Part shown: positions 17,497 through 25,522 of the stretch, one piece after another
Layout of the letters: every line of letters starts with the position of its first letter
Numbering within the stretch: position 1 is the stretch's first letter
NCBI RefSeq assembly: GCF_000716445.1
Contig: NZ_JNWK01000047.1
Location: forward strand, 1-54,558
DNA: 54,558 nt
Direction of reading: 5' to 3'
DNA from: Streptomyces wedmorensis
Lineage (GTDB): Bacteria; Actinomycetota; Actinomycetes; Streptomycetales; Streptomycetaceae
Made by a program: the position numbers and the translations under genes
The notes under the pieces: generated by a model
What the model saw: the letters and a program-made list of their open reading frames with translations, nothing else
Told to the model about the DNA's origin: nothing
The model's database searches: none

Positions 17497-17943
17497 TTCT
17501 ACACCACCTCGGCCTACTTCCGTACGCGCGCCGCGCTGCTCACCGGACTCGTCACCCGCCTGGTCCGCCTCGACCAGGCGGAACTCCAAGCGGCGGCCGA
17601 AGCGTTCCCCTCCCCGCGCACGGCTGCGGAGCTGGTGAACGGCATGGTTCTGCTCACCCGTCAGCGACTCACCGGTGAAGGTCGGCGCCGCTCGCTCGCC
17701 CGCCACGCCTGCGCCGTCGAGAGCGTGCGTGACCAAGAGCTGCGGGCGATCCTCGTGCCCCACGAGAACGCCGGACGCGAGGCCGTCCGACGGTTCCTCG
17801 CCGCACACGGCGTCAGCGACGTCGAGAACCGCACCCACACCCTGCTGACCTGCATCGACGGACTCGTCTTCGACCGTCTGGTGAACGGCGGCGAGGTACC
17901 GCGCGACGCCCTCGAAGGACTTGTTGCCGCCGCCCTGCGTTAG
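17497..17943 (+). pseudogene. TetR-family regulator lacking its DNA-binding domain
   Basis: The frame reads AYFRTRAALLTGLVTRLVRL, the end of the third HTH helix and the start of the ligand domain in TetR proteins. It continues with helices LQAAAEAFPSPRTAAELVNG, ENAGREAVRRFLAAHG and THTLLTCIDGLVFDRLVNGG to the stop at 17943. There is no start codon with a ribosome site, and the N-terminal 40 residues of a normal TetR are missing. The break lies immediately beside the ribosome site of the divergent monooxygenase, so the deletion removed the shared promoter region and the HTH together. Confidence 0.75.
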
Positions 17944-18114
17944 GGACTCGCGAGGGAACGGCGGGACGGGGGCCAGGAGACCAGGGTGACAACTCGACGG
18001 GGCCCCGCGAGTCGTACGTGCGAGGGCAGGGCTGCCGACCGGCCCCCCCGCAACACGCCACGCCAGAGGCGCCGGGGCCGCAATGAGCCCACGCGTCAAA
18101 AACGTTCCGCCTGC

Positions 18115-18417
18115 TCAGGCGTAATCACGTTTCGAAGGCGCCGCCCCACCATCGTGCTGACGTCTGGCGGCGTCCAGGAGCCGAACCCAGGACTGCACCG
18201 TGGGCCGACGCTTCAACAGGGCGCGCCGTTCCCGTTCCGTCATCCCACCCCAGACGCCGTGCTCGATCCGTCCGTCCAAAGCGTGTGCCAGGCACTCGGC
18301 CTTCACGGGACAGCCGGTGCACAGAGCCTTCGCCTGATTCTGCGCAGCCCCTTCGACAAAGAGATCATCCGGGTGCACCGTCCGGCACGAAGCCGACACC
18401 ATCCAGCGCTCGTTCAT
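18115..18417 (-). CDS. WhiB-like iron-sulfur regulator
   Basis: This is a 100-residue Wbl protein with the four cluster-binding cysteines Cys11, Cys33, Cys36 and Cys42 (CTGCPVKAEC) and the G54VWGG58 turn, followed by the basic stretch ERERRALLKRRPTVQSW that contacts DNA or the sigma factor. Wbl proteins hold a [4Fe-4S] cluster and act with the principal sigma factor in actinobacterial development, stress or antibiotic response. It is short and N-terminally minimal, like the accessory Wbl copies on plasmids and chromosome arms. The start at 18417 has GGGGGA upstream. About 240 bp of promoter DNA with no gene separates it from the LysE gene. Confidence 0.92.
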   Translation of the reverse strand: MNERWMVSASCRTVHPDDLFVEGAAQNQAKALCTGCPVKAECLAHALDGRIEHGVWGGMTERERRALLKRRPTVQSWVRLLDAARRQHDGGAAPSKRDYA

Positions 18418-18656
18418 ATTCCCCCGCCCTGGCCCCGCACCGCCTCTGGAGTCGGCGGCGCTGACAGAGCAGGGACGCTACGGAGGCATGTGCCACGGGT
18501 CTACGGCTCGGTGCCCGCTTCCCTCTATCGGGTGACACGGACACCTGCCCGCAGCCAGGGTCCGACGGCATCCGGCCATCAACGCGGGGGAGGTGGAGCA
18601 CCCGGTTCACCGCCGCCGACAGCCGCGCCCCTTGCCGAGCCCCGTAACCTGTCCGT

Positions 18657-19277
18657 TCAGCTTTCGATGGCCATCCGGATGCCGAGGATGAGCAGCACGC
18701 CGCCGGATACCTGCTCGAGACGCTTGCGTACTCGGGCCCGGGAGATGACCTTCTTGAGGCGGCCGACGAACCATACGTACACGCCGTAATAGCCGATCTC
18801 GAAGACAGCCCATATGGCAGCCAGCCCGATCATGGTGGCCAAGTGGGGAGCGTTTTCCGGCACGAACTGCGGCAGGAAGGACATGGCGAAGACCGCGGCC
18901 TTGGGATTGGCGAGGTTGAGCAGCAGGCCGGAGCGGTACGCGCGCCACCCCGATCCAACTGCCGCAGTACTGTGGTCGGCTTCTTCACCCTGTCCTCGTC
19001 GGGCGTTCACCAGCGCCTTGACGCCGAAGACGATCAGAACCGCGGCGCCGACGATCCGCATGACGTCATACGCCAACTGGGAGGCCGCAAGCAGGGCCGT
19101 AAGGCCAAGGGCGGCGGTTACGCCCCAGATGAAGACGCCGGTCTCGTTGCCCAGCACGGTGAGAAATCCAGCGCGCTTGCTGCGCAGGGAGTTCTGGATT
19201 ATCAGCAGGGTGCTCGGGCCGGGTGAGGCCGCGATCAGGGTGCAAGCGCCGAGGAAGGCGAGGAGGGTGCTGAGCAT
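18657..19277 (-). CDS. LysE/RhtB-family amino-acid exporter
   Basis: This is a 206-residue membrane protein with six hydrophobic segments and the family hallmarks SPGPSTLLIIQNSLRSKRAG near the N-terminus and LLNLANPKAAVFAMSFLPQF in the middle. The family exports amino acids or their analogues using the proton gradient. No neighbouring LysG-type activator is visible. The start at 19277 is the first ATG of the frame and gives a normal length; its ribosome site is weak. Confidence 0.92.
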   Translation of the reverse strand: MLSTLLAFLGACTLIAASPGPSTLLIIQNSLRSKRAGFLTVLGNETGVFIWGVTAALGLTALLAASQLAYDVMRIVGAAVLIVFGVKALVNARRGQGEEADHSTAAVGSGWRAYRSGLLLNLANPKAAVFAMSFLPQFVPENAPHLATMIGLAAIWAVFEIGYYGVYVWFVGRLKKVISRARVRKRLEQVSGGVLLILGIRMAIES

Positions 19278-19408
19278 GCACTCATCGTCGGCTCATGTGC
19301 TGACCTTGTCCACAAGTCATCGGCAAGGATGACGGGTTGGCCGCGCAGGCGCGTCGGCCGGGTCCACGCCCGCTGCCGTCGGCGCGGGGTGCTGTGATCG
19401 GTTGCCGG

Positions 19409-20017
19409 TCAGGAGGGTGTGGGGTGGGTGCGGCGAGCGTACGCGCGGGCGGCGCGGGCGCGGTCGCCACATCGCACGGAGCACCACTGGCGCCGGCCGT
19501 GGCGCAGTAGGTAGCGGTTGCAAGGAGGCGAGCCACAGGCGGTGAGGCGCTCGGCGTCGGCGCCGGTCAGCAGGTCGGCCGCGTTGGCCGCGAGCGTCGC
19601 CAGAGCGCGGTCGAGGATCTCGTGGGTGGGGCATGGCGTCGCGCGGTAGGGGCCGTTCTTCTCGTCCCAGTGCAGCAGTGCGGCCGCGGGGGCTCTGCCC
19701 AGTGCGTCGTTGACGGCCGCCAGTGCCGCGGGCAGGGCGGGCAGACCCTGTACCCGTGCGGCGAACAGCGCTCTGAGGTGTTCGCGCAACGAGCGCAGTT
19801 GCGTAGCGCACGTCTCCTGTACCCCGGCGTTGGACGGAGCCAGCCCGTGCTTGGTGAGCCACTGGTTGGTCGTCGCCGGGGTGCCGAGCAGGTCGATGTA
19901 CTGCCCGCCGGGAACCGCGATGGCGCTGTTGACGAAGTCGAGGGCGAGGTGGTCCTCGGCTCCCGGCGCGGGCGGCGGTACGGCGTCGCCTGTCTGGGGC
20001 TCATCCATGCTTCTCAT
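19409..20017 (-). CDS. CGNR zinc-finger (ABATE-domain) regulator
   Basis: This is a 202-residue protein. The N-terminal part (LALDFVNSAIAVPGGQYIDL, then LREHLRALFAARV) is the stress-responsive ABATE-type domain. The C-terminus has the CGNR zinc knuckle: ACGSPPCNRYLLRHGRRQWC followed by SVRCGDRARAARAYARR. This family is a group of single-component regulators; the knuckle is thought to bind DNA. It diverges from the MBL hydrolase gene, and a 40-bp palindrome lies between the two starts, which suggests that it controls both. ATG codons at 20017 and 20008 are both possible and neither has a strong ribosome site. Confidence 0.88.
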   Translation of the reverse strand: MRSMDEPQTGDAVPPPAPGAEDHLALDFVNSAIAVPGGQYIDLLGTPATTNQWLTKHGLAPSNAGVQETCATQLRSLREHLRALFAARVQGLPALPAALAAVNDALGRAPAAALLHWDEKNGPYRATPCPTHEILDRALATLAANAADLLTGADAERLTACGSPPCNRYLLRHGRRQWCSVRCGDRARAARAYARRTHPTPS

Positions 20018-20030
20018 GTTACAGCTTGCT

Positions 20031-20070
20031 CTTATCCGTGAGGGGGAGCTAGCTTCCTCTCACGGATAAG
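20031..20070 (+). promoter_or_regulatory. 40-bp near-perfect palindrome (putative operator)
   Basis: The arms CTTATCCGTGAG (20031-20042) and CTCACGGATAAG (20059-20070) are exact complements, and the 16-base centre is itself almost palindromic around AGCTAGCT. It is the only structure between the divergent CGNR regulator and MBL hydrolase genes. No tail of T follows it, so an operator is more likely than a terminator. Confidence 0.7.
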
Positions 20071-20096
20071 TGACTTCTCAAACGTGAGGCATCGTG

Positions 20097-20861
20097 ATGA
20101 CGGCAATACCTGTCCGTGTCTTCGGCGGTCCGACAGCCCTGTTCGACTACGGCGGCCTGCGCTTCCTGACCGACCCCACCTTCGACGAGCCCGGCGACTA
20201 CGAGGTGCCGGGCGCTCGGCTGACCAAGACCACGCCTTCCGCCGGCGCACCCGACCACGTCGATGTGGTCCTGCTCTCCCATGACGAACACCCCGACAAC
20301 CTCGACACCTCCGGCCGCGCCTTGCTCGCCGAAGTCCCGCTCACGCTCACCACCCCTGGGGGTGCTCAGCGGCTGGGCCGCGGCGCCAAGGGACTGGCCG
20401 ACTGGGAGTCGGTCGAGCTGCAACGGCCCGACGGCGGCACGATCACCGTGACCGGAGTGCCCGCGATCCACGGACCCGGCGCCCGCGAGGACGTCGAACC
20501 GATCATCGGTCAGGTCGTCGGCTTCGTCCTGACCGGACAGGGCCTGCCCACCCTCTACGTCAGCGGCGACAACGCCTCCCTCGACGCCGTCAAGCAGATC
20601 GCCGAACACTTCGGCCCCGTCGACACCGCCATCCTGTTCGCCGGAGCACCGCGCTTCGACATCCTCTTCGGCGGAGCGGTGATCGTCCTGGACAGCGCCC
20701 AGGCAGCCGAGGCCGCCAGGCTCCTCGGCGCCCGCCGTGTGGTCCCCGTCCACTACGAAGGCTGGGCCCACTTCACCGAAGGCCGCGACGCCCTACGAGC
20801 CGCCTTCACCGCCGCCGGCCTCGCCGACCGCCTCGACCTGAACCGAACCGAACTGAACTGA
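20097..20861 (+). CDS. MBL-fold metal-dependent hydrolase (UlaG-like)
   Basis: This is a 254-residue protein of the metallo-beta-lactamase fold. It has FLTDPTFDEPGDY, the metal motif VVLLSHDEHPDNLD, VPAIHGPG, TLYVSGDNASLD and the late RRVVPVHYEGWAHF. This set is typical of the UlaG/L-ascorbate-6-phosphate-lactonase-like branch; the substrate is unknown. GAGG at 20086-20089 gives seven-base spacing to ATG 20097; GTG 20094 is the alternative. It is probably controlled through the palindrome by the divergent CGNR protein. Confidence 0.88.
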   Translation: MTAIPVRVFGGPTALFDYGGLRFLTDPTFDEPGDYEVPGARLTKTTPSAGAPDHVDVVLLSHDEHPDNLDTSGRALLAEVPLTLTTPGGAQRLGRGAKGLADWESVELQRPDGGTITVTGVPAIHGPGAREDVEPIIGQVVGFVLTGQGLPTLYVSGDNASLDAVKQIAEHFGPVDTAILFAGAPRFDILFGGAVIVLDSAQAAEAARLLGARRVVPVHYEGWAHFTEGRDALRAAFTAAGLADRLDLNRTELN

Positions 20862-20933
20862 CGGCTCAGGCCTTCTGGGGAGCGGCCAGGGCCGCCACCG
20901 CGCAGCCCAGCCTTTGCCATGGAGAGCGTGCCG

Positions 20934-20975
20934 GACGCCTTGCCTGGGCTGGACGATCTGCCCAGGCAGGGCGTC
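20934..20975. terminator. Hairpin between convergent genes
   Basis: A 16-bp stem with one mismatch (20934-20949 with 20960-20975) and a ten-base loop lies between the MBL gene and the convergent TetR gene. It could stop transcription from both sides. The rest of 20862-21247 shows no supported gene. Confidence 0.5.
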
Positions 20976-21247
20976 TCGCTCGTGCCGTACGTCCTGCCCG
21001 GGCCGGACGTTGAGACCGGCACCGCCCGCCGCGAACAGTCCGTTTCCCCGCGTTGCTTCCGGCATCGAGGCAGTGGCTGCGTGACCCGCTTTCCGGGGTG
21101 GCCCCGACGGCGGCTTCGGTCCCCTGACAGCCCTGCACGAGCTCGACCGGGCAACGGGCCGGGGGCTCGATCCGAGGCGCCGATGGAGAGCGACAGCAAG
21201 CGGCGGAGGCTCGAGGGGCCCGGCCGCTTGCCTGCTGAGCCGGTGCG

Positions 21248-21826
21248 TCAAACCACGGCGAGGCGGTCCACCAGCAGTTCCACCCTCTGTGCGGCGTCCT
21301 GCGGCAACAGCCGTCCCGCCCGGGTCAGGGTCGCGAGGCCGTGGAGGGCGGCCCAGAACGTCTCGGTGAACAGGCCCGGGTGGACGCCGTCCCCGGCGAC
21401 TTCGCTCAGGGTCTCCATCAGGGCGGCGAAGGCGTCCTTGAGTGGCTCGGGGGTGTCCTCCTGTGCGTATGTGAGGCCACCGTCGAGCTGGAACAAGGCG
21501 TCGTAGACCGCCGGGTTGCGTTCGGCGAAGTCGAGGTAGGAGCGGGCGAGGGCGGCGACGCGTTCGCGGGAGCCGTTCGCGGCGGAGGTCGCGGCCCGCA
21601 TGGCCGCGGCCATCTCGGTGGCGCCTTGGAGGGCGACGGCGCCGATGATCTCGCGCTTGCCGCGGAAGTGGCTGTAGAGGACGGGCTGGCTGTACTCGAT
21701 GCGCTCGGCGAGCCGGCGGGTGGTGACCGCGTCCCAGCCCTGCTGCTCGGCGAGTTCGCGGGCAGTGGCCACGATGAGGCGCTCGCGGTCGGCCCGTTCG
21801 CGCTGCTTGCGTTCCTGTACTGACAT
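21248..21826 (-). CDS. TetR/AcrR-family transcriptional repressor
   Basis: This is a 192-residue protein with an N-terminal TetR HTH (LIVATARELAEQQGWDAVTT, then RRLAERIEYSQPVLYSHFRG at about residues 35-55) and a helical ligand-binding domain of the TetR_C_33 kind (WAALHGLATLTRAGRLLP). It diverges from a DUF1772 membrane-protein gene, and two palindromes lie between the starts. It therefore probably represses itself and the membrane protein, released by an unknown small molecule. Confidence 0.92.
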   Translation of the reverse strand: MSVQERKQRERADRERLIVATARELAEQQGWDAVTTRRLAERIEYSQPVLYSHFRGKREIIGAVALQGATEMAAAMRAATSAANGSRERVAALARSYLDFAERNPAVYDALFQLDGGLTYAQEDTPEPLKDAFAALMETLSEVAGDGVHPGLFTETFWAALHGLATLTRAGRLLPQDAAQRVELLVDRLAVV

Positions 21827-21834
21827 AACTCGAT

Positions 21835-21900
21835 TCTAGCGTCGCTAGACAATCGAGCGGTAGTAGGTCTAGCGTTGCCTCATCAGCTAGCAACGCTAGA
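21835..21900 (+). promoter_or_regulatory. Two TetR-type operator palindromes
   Basis: TCTAGCGTCGCTAGA (21835-21849) is a perfect palindrome with a one-base centre. A second inverted repeat has arms TCTAGCGTTGC (21868-21878) and GCAACGCTAGA (21890-21900). All share the half-site CTAGCG and fill the gap between the divergent TetR and DUF1772 genes. Confidence 0.8.
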
Positions 21901-21916
21901 AGTTTTGGGGGTCATC

Positions 21917-22363
21917 ATGCTCAACGCACTCGAGGTCTTCACCACCGTGACCGTCGGCCTGATGGTGGGGGTCGAGTTCTCCGTCGCCTTCGTCATGAAC
22001 CGGATCTTCGGCGCCCTCCCCGAGGATGCCGACCAGCAAGCCCGCTCCCACGGGGGCCGGATGCTCGGCGCTCTGATGCCGTTCTGGTACATCGGCTCGC
22101 TCATCCTGAGCGCGGTCTGGGCCGTCGCCGGATGGCATCACCCCGGCACCGGCCTGGTCGTCATCGCCGCCGTGCTGCTGATCGTCAGCGTGGCCATGTC
22201 GCTCCTGCTGCTCGTCCCGATCAACAACCGAGGCAAGACCTGGACCCCCGAGAACCGACCCGCCGACTGGAAGGAGCAGATGAACCGCTGGGACCGCTTC
22301 CACTACATCCGCGTCGCCGTCATCATCGCCGCCTTCACCCTGCTCGTCACTGCCCTCGCCTGA
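21917..22363 (+). CDS. DUF1772-family membrane protein
   Basis: This is a 148-residue protein with four hydrophobic helices: EVFTTVTVGLMVGVEFSVAF, MPFWYIGSLILSAVWAVAG, LVVIAAVLLIVSVAMSLLLL and VAVIIAAFTLLVTALA. The motif PINNRGKTWTPENRPADWKE plus MNRWDRFHYIR is characteristic of DUF1772 (anthrone-oxygenase-like) proteins. Some members oxidise anthrones in polyketide pathways, but most are unassigned, and no polyketide gene is nearby. GGGGGT precedes ATG 21917. It is regulated with the divergent TetR through the palindromes at 21835-21900. Confidence 0.85.
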   Translation: MLNALEVFTTVTVGLMVGVEFSVAFVMNRIFGALPEDADQQARSHGGRMLGALMPFWYIGSLILSAVWAVAGWHHPGTGLVVIAAVLLIVSVAMSLLLLVPINNRGKTWTPENRPADWKEQMNRWDRFHYIRVAVIIAAFTLLVTALA

Positions 22364-22590
22364 CACCAAGGCCGCCACGACACGCACCGATTCGCCCTGC
22401 GTGTCGACCGCCGTCGCCCCGTCGGGGTGAGCCCGGCAGGGCTTCGGGTTCCGGCCTCCACCGCGGGCTGACGCCGCGCCGGTGGCGCACAATCCCACTT
22501 CACGGGCGGCGGGTGGCCACCATATTCCCGAGGTCCTGGAATGCGGCAGCCGCGCAGATCCCAAAGCAGCGATCCCGGCAGACTGCGCCG

Positions 22591-22640
22591 CGATCAGCCG
22601 CGATCAGCCGCGATCAGCCGCGATCGGCCGCGATCGGCCG
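22591..22640. repeat. Five 10-bp tandem repeats at the break of the deiminase gene
   Basis: CGATCAGCCG occurs three times, then CGATCGGCCG twice, in exact 10-bp register. The array forms the last codons of the truncated agmatine deiminase frame. Confidence 0.9.
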
Positions 22641-23194
22641 CGTCCTCGCGGCCCGGTCGGGCCCCATACGTAGTAGTCGAGCAGGGTGGCGGCCGCGACG
22701 GCGTCGTTGGCGAAGGGCTGGTAGTAGGTGGTGCCGGTCTTGCCCCAGCCGTTGAAGTTGGTGTCCAGGCCGGCTGTGACGCCGGGGCCGGTGAGGAACG
22801 TCGGACCGAAGTCGCGGATCCACAGGTCGTCATTGGCGATCTCCAGCACGGTGATGCTGTAGTACGCGCCGTTTCCGCAGGCGTACCGGGCGCCGGCTGC
22901 CTGTCCGGCACGGGCCAGCATGACCACCGGTTCGTACCGGGAGATCTGGTAGGCGACCTCGGCGATGTCGTTGCGGACGCCCGACAGGCTGTTGCCCCAG
23001 ACCGCGGACAGCGCGGGCCAGGCCATGAAGGTCCGCGCGTGGCGGCCGTCCTCGGCCGGCATCCGCAGCTGCACGCCGGTGGGGCTGGTGGCGGCACGCG
23101 CGGTGGTGGGGAGGAGGCCGCCGAGCGCCAGGGCGGGGGCGGTTGCGGCGCCGAACTTGAGCAGGTTGCGCCTGGAGGTTTCAGGCACGTTCAT
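22604..23194 (-). pseudogene. Agmatine deiminase/peptidylarginine-deiminase family protein, C-terminally truncated
   Basis: The frame starts at 23194 with AGGGAGAG upstream and carries a Tat signal (SRRNLLKFG at residues 7-15, then a hydrophobic stretch). It continues RMPAEDGRHARTFMAWP, NDDLWIRDFGPTF and NFNGWGKTG, which are hallmarks of the PPAD fold that hydrolyses agmatine to N-carbamoylputrescine. After about 180 residues the family sequence stops at LLDYYVWG and runs into the 10-bp repeat array. The C-terminal half, with the catalytic Cys and the GGxxH region, is missing, so it should be inactive. Exported agmatine deiminases of this size (about 380 residues) are common in Streptomyces. 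Confidence 0.8.
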
Positions 23195-23254
23195 GGAACT
23201 CTCCCTGGAGGGGGTGGGGAGGCGAGGTGTGGTGCGCCGCACATACTTGCGTTA

Positions 23255-23268
23255 ACTGAAAATTCAGT
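23255..23268. promoter_or_regulatory. Palindrome upstream of the deiminase gene
   Basis: ACTGAAAATTCAGT is a perfect AT-rich palindrome 61 bp upstream of the deiminase start in otherwise GC-rich DNA. It is a candidate operator. Confidence 0.45.
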
Positions 23269-23596
23269 CAAGAGGCGTCCTGGGGTGATGATCGTCCGGA
23301 TACCTCGGTGATTCCGGCTCGTACTCGCCACCTACCGCCGGTCACGCCTCTACCCGACGAACCACCAGGCCGAGTGCCCTTCAGGCGCGGCCTTCAGTGG
23401 CTGCGACCCGTGCGCCGCGGAGACGCCGGACTGCCCGTCCACTGGAGGACTCTCCGGGGCCGCCGGTGGGTCTTGAGTCCGCGGAGGCGGATCAGCGTGT
23501 GCTCGCACCCCCGAGGGGGGTCGCTTCCCGGCCCTCCTCTCGATCCGCGACCGCGAGTCCGGTACGTCCTCACCCAACTCGCGTTTCTAGTCGAAC

Positions 23597-23920
23597 GTGC
23601 AGGTCATCATCGGCGCCGACACCAAGTTCGTGATCGCGGCGGCCAGGTCGGTTCCCGGCGCCACCGCGGACGCGAAGGCCTGGCGGGACTCCGGCCTGAC
23701 CGCCGTCTGTGAGGGTGTGACGGCGCCGGTCGTCGGCGCCTTCCTCAACGCCAGGCTCGTCGTCCCGCACCGCAAACGCCCCGGCCGAGCCTTGCCGCCG
23801 GGTGAGGAGGGGGGCAATGCCGAACACCGCAAGGTCGGGGCCCGCGTCGAGCACGCCTCCGTCCGTAGGGAGCGCGACAAGCCCTTCGCGGCCACCGTCG
23901 GCGCCGCCAGGGCGGCGGGG
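23597..23920 (+). mobile_element. C-terminal remnant of an IS5-type (DDE_Tnp_4) transposase
   Basis: The frame reads VQVIIGADTKFVIAAARSVP then GATADAKAWRDSGL, VVPHRKRPGRALPPGEE and NAEHRKVGARVEHASVRR. These match the C-terminal half of the Streptomyces IS5-like transposases with a DDE_Tnp_4 domain, including the final acidic segment around ARVEH. The N-terminal half, HTH and ends are missing, and the sense is lost after about 23890, where a short repeat array begins. The preceding 23280-23596 has no recognisable gene. Confidence 0.75.
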
Positions 23921-24001
23921 GCCTCCACGGCCTCCACGGCCTCCACGGCCTCCACGGCCTCCACGGCCTCCACGGCCTCCACGGCCTCCACGGCCTCCAC
24001 C
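23921..24001. repeat. Nine 9-bp tandem repeats (GCCTCCACG)
   Basis: Nine head-to-tail copies of GCCTCCACG, the last with one mismatch, follow the transposase remnant. In frame they encode Ala-Ser-Thr repeats, but no gene supports that frame. Confidence 0.95.
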
Positions 24002-24089
24002 ACGCAGCCCGAGCCGCCGCCCACCTGCCCCGACCTCGCCTCCATGTCCGCCTTCCGCCGGCCGCCGAGGTCCGTGCGTGCCTGCGCTG

Positions 24090-24779
24090 TCAGTCGGTGT
24101 TCGTCCGGTCGGCCGGCCCTGGGGGGCCGGCATCGGCCGTGGTCAGGTGGTGGGTGATCTCCTGGGCGGTCAGCACGGATGCGAAGCCCTTGCGGAGGAC
24201 GGCGAGTTCTGGTTCTTGCCGGGACTCGTCGTCGGTGGCCGTGACGTCCGCGCCGAAGACGACCTTGTAGCCGCGTTCGTATGCCTGGCGGGCTGTGGTG
24301 CCGCAGCAGTAGTTGGTGAGGGTTCCCGCGACGATGACGGTGTCGCGGTCGAGGTTGCGGAGCATCGTGTCGAGCGGCGTGTCGTAGAACGCGCCGTAGG
24401 AGGGCTTGCGGATCACGGCTTCGTCTGGGCGGCGGCCCATCTGCTCCCACACCTCGGCCGGGCCCGGCCGGCGCCAGTCGGTGTCGGAGTGCGGAAGGTG
24501 GCGCAGGGCCTTCGGGCGGTCCAGCCCGAGATGCGTGTCGTCGAAGATCGTCCAGATCACCGGGACCGAGACGGCTCGGCATGCCTGGACCAGCCGGCGC
24601 AGTCTCGGCGCCATCCGTGTCGCCGCCGGCACCCAGTACGGGCTCCAGCCGGGCCGGACGAACTCGTCCTGCATGTCGATGACCAGTAACGCGGTCCGCT
24701 CCGGCCGTACGGCGAAGGATGCCCGGCCGTGCTCGTAGGCGTCACGCGCCCGAGCGGTCACCCATTCCTCGGTGTACAT
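24090..24779 (-). CDS. Isochorismatase-like cysteine hydrolase
   Basis: This is a 229-residue protein of the isochorismatase/nicotinamidase fold. The catalytic triad is visible: Asp in LLVIDMQDEF, Lys in VIRKPSYGAFYDTPLD and Cys in AGTLTNYCCGTTARQAYERG. The family hydrolyses amides, biurets or isochorismate. The long N-terminal helix and WSPYWVPAATRMAPRL suit the general hydrolase branch and not EntB. ATG 24779 is preferred because GGGGG lies upstream; ATG 24791 is possible. It diverges from a PadR regulator, with repeated motifs in the short gap between them. Confidence 0.88.
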   Translation of the reverse strand: MYTEEWVTARARDAYEHGRASFAVRPERTALLVIDMQDEFVRPGWSPYWVPAATRMAPRLRRLVQACRAVSVPVIWTIFDDTHLGLDRPKALRHLPHSDTDWRRPGPAEVWEQMGRRPDEAVIRKPSYGAFYDTPLDTMLRNLDRDTVIVAGTLTNYCCGTTARQAYERGYKVVFGADVTATDDESRQEPELAVLRKGFASVLTAQEITHHLTTADAGPPGPADRTNTD

Positions 24780-24793
24780 CCCTACCCCCATGC

Positions 24794-24819
24794 CTCGATT
24801 CGAGATACCTCGTTTCGAT
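24794..24819 (+). promoter_or_regulatory. Repeated CTCG-TTCGA motif between the PadR and hydrolase genes
   Basis: CTCGATTCGAG (24794-24804, perfect palindrome) is followed four bases later by CCTCGTTTCGAT (24808-24819), a near copy. They lie in the 57-bp gap between the divergent starts and are candidate PadR operators. Confidence 0.55.
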
Positions 24820-24835
24820 GTGCGAGAGTAGCAGC

Positions 24836-25348
24836 ATGCTCGAACTCGCGATCCTGGGATTCCTCGCCGACGGGCCGCTCCACGGCTACCAACTGCGCCG
24901 CCGGATTGCCCACTTGTCCGGCCACGCCCGACCGGTCAGCGACGGCAGCCTCTACCCGGCGATCACCCGGCTCGTCAACGCCGGGCTACTGGACCGCCAA
25001 ACGGAGCCAGGCGCCTCGGCCGCCCAGCGGCACACCCTGACCCTGACCCCGGCCGGCCGCACCGAGCTCCTGCGCCGACTGCGCGACGCGGACGGCCTGG
25101 ACATCAGCGACAGCACCCGGTACTTCACCGTCCTGGCCTTCCTGTCCCAACTGCCGCACACCGCCGACCAGCACGCCGTACTGCGCCGACGCCTGGAATT
25201 CCTGCAACAGCCCGCGAGCTTCTTCCACGAAGGAGAGTGCCCCCTGAGCGCGGAGGAAACAGGCGACCCCTACCGCCGTGGCATGCTCACCATCGCCCGC
25301 GCCACCAGCCAGGCAGAACGGTCCTGGCTTCGGGGGGTCCTGGACTGA
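24836..25348 (+). CDS. PadR-family transcriptional regulator
   Basis: This is a 170-residue protein with the PadR winged helix at the N-terminus: LELAILGFLADGPLHGYQLR, VSDGSLYPAITRLVNAGLLD and RHTLTLTPAGRTELLRRL. The C-terminal half (DISDSTRYFTVLAFLSQLP and a long helix) is the dimerisation part. GCGAGAG precedes ATG 24836; an in-frame ATG at 24818 is less likely. PadR proteins repress nearby genes in response to phenolics or drugs. The divergent isochorismatase-like gene is the evident target. Confidence 0.88.
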   Translation: MLELAILGFLADGPLHGYQLRRRIAHLSGHARPVSDGSLYPAITRLVNAGLLDRQTEPGASAAQRHTLTLTPAGRTELLRRLRDADGLDISDSTRYFTVLAFLSQLPHTADQHAVLRRRLEFLQQPASFFHEGECPLSAEETGDPYRRGMLTIARATSQAERSWLRGVLD

Positions 25349-25522
25349 CGACACCAACACGTAGCACTGTTCTGCCATATGAGGGGAGGTCAGGCCGTGG
25401 CCTCCACCCCATGGAGTGGCCGACCCGGGCCGTCTCCCCATGGTCAGGACGCGCCGTGAAGCCTGGCGCAGGCGACAGCAGCCCGCCGTGTTCGAGGCGC
25501 TCACTGGCCACGCGGGGCGGCC

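Noticed and set aside
23921..24001. Possible CRISPR array
   Set aside because: The nine 9-bp units are head-to-tail with no spacers. None of the repeat arrays in the window has a repeat-spacer pattern, and no cas gene is present.
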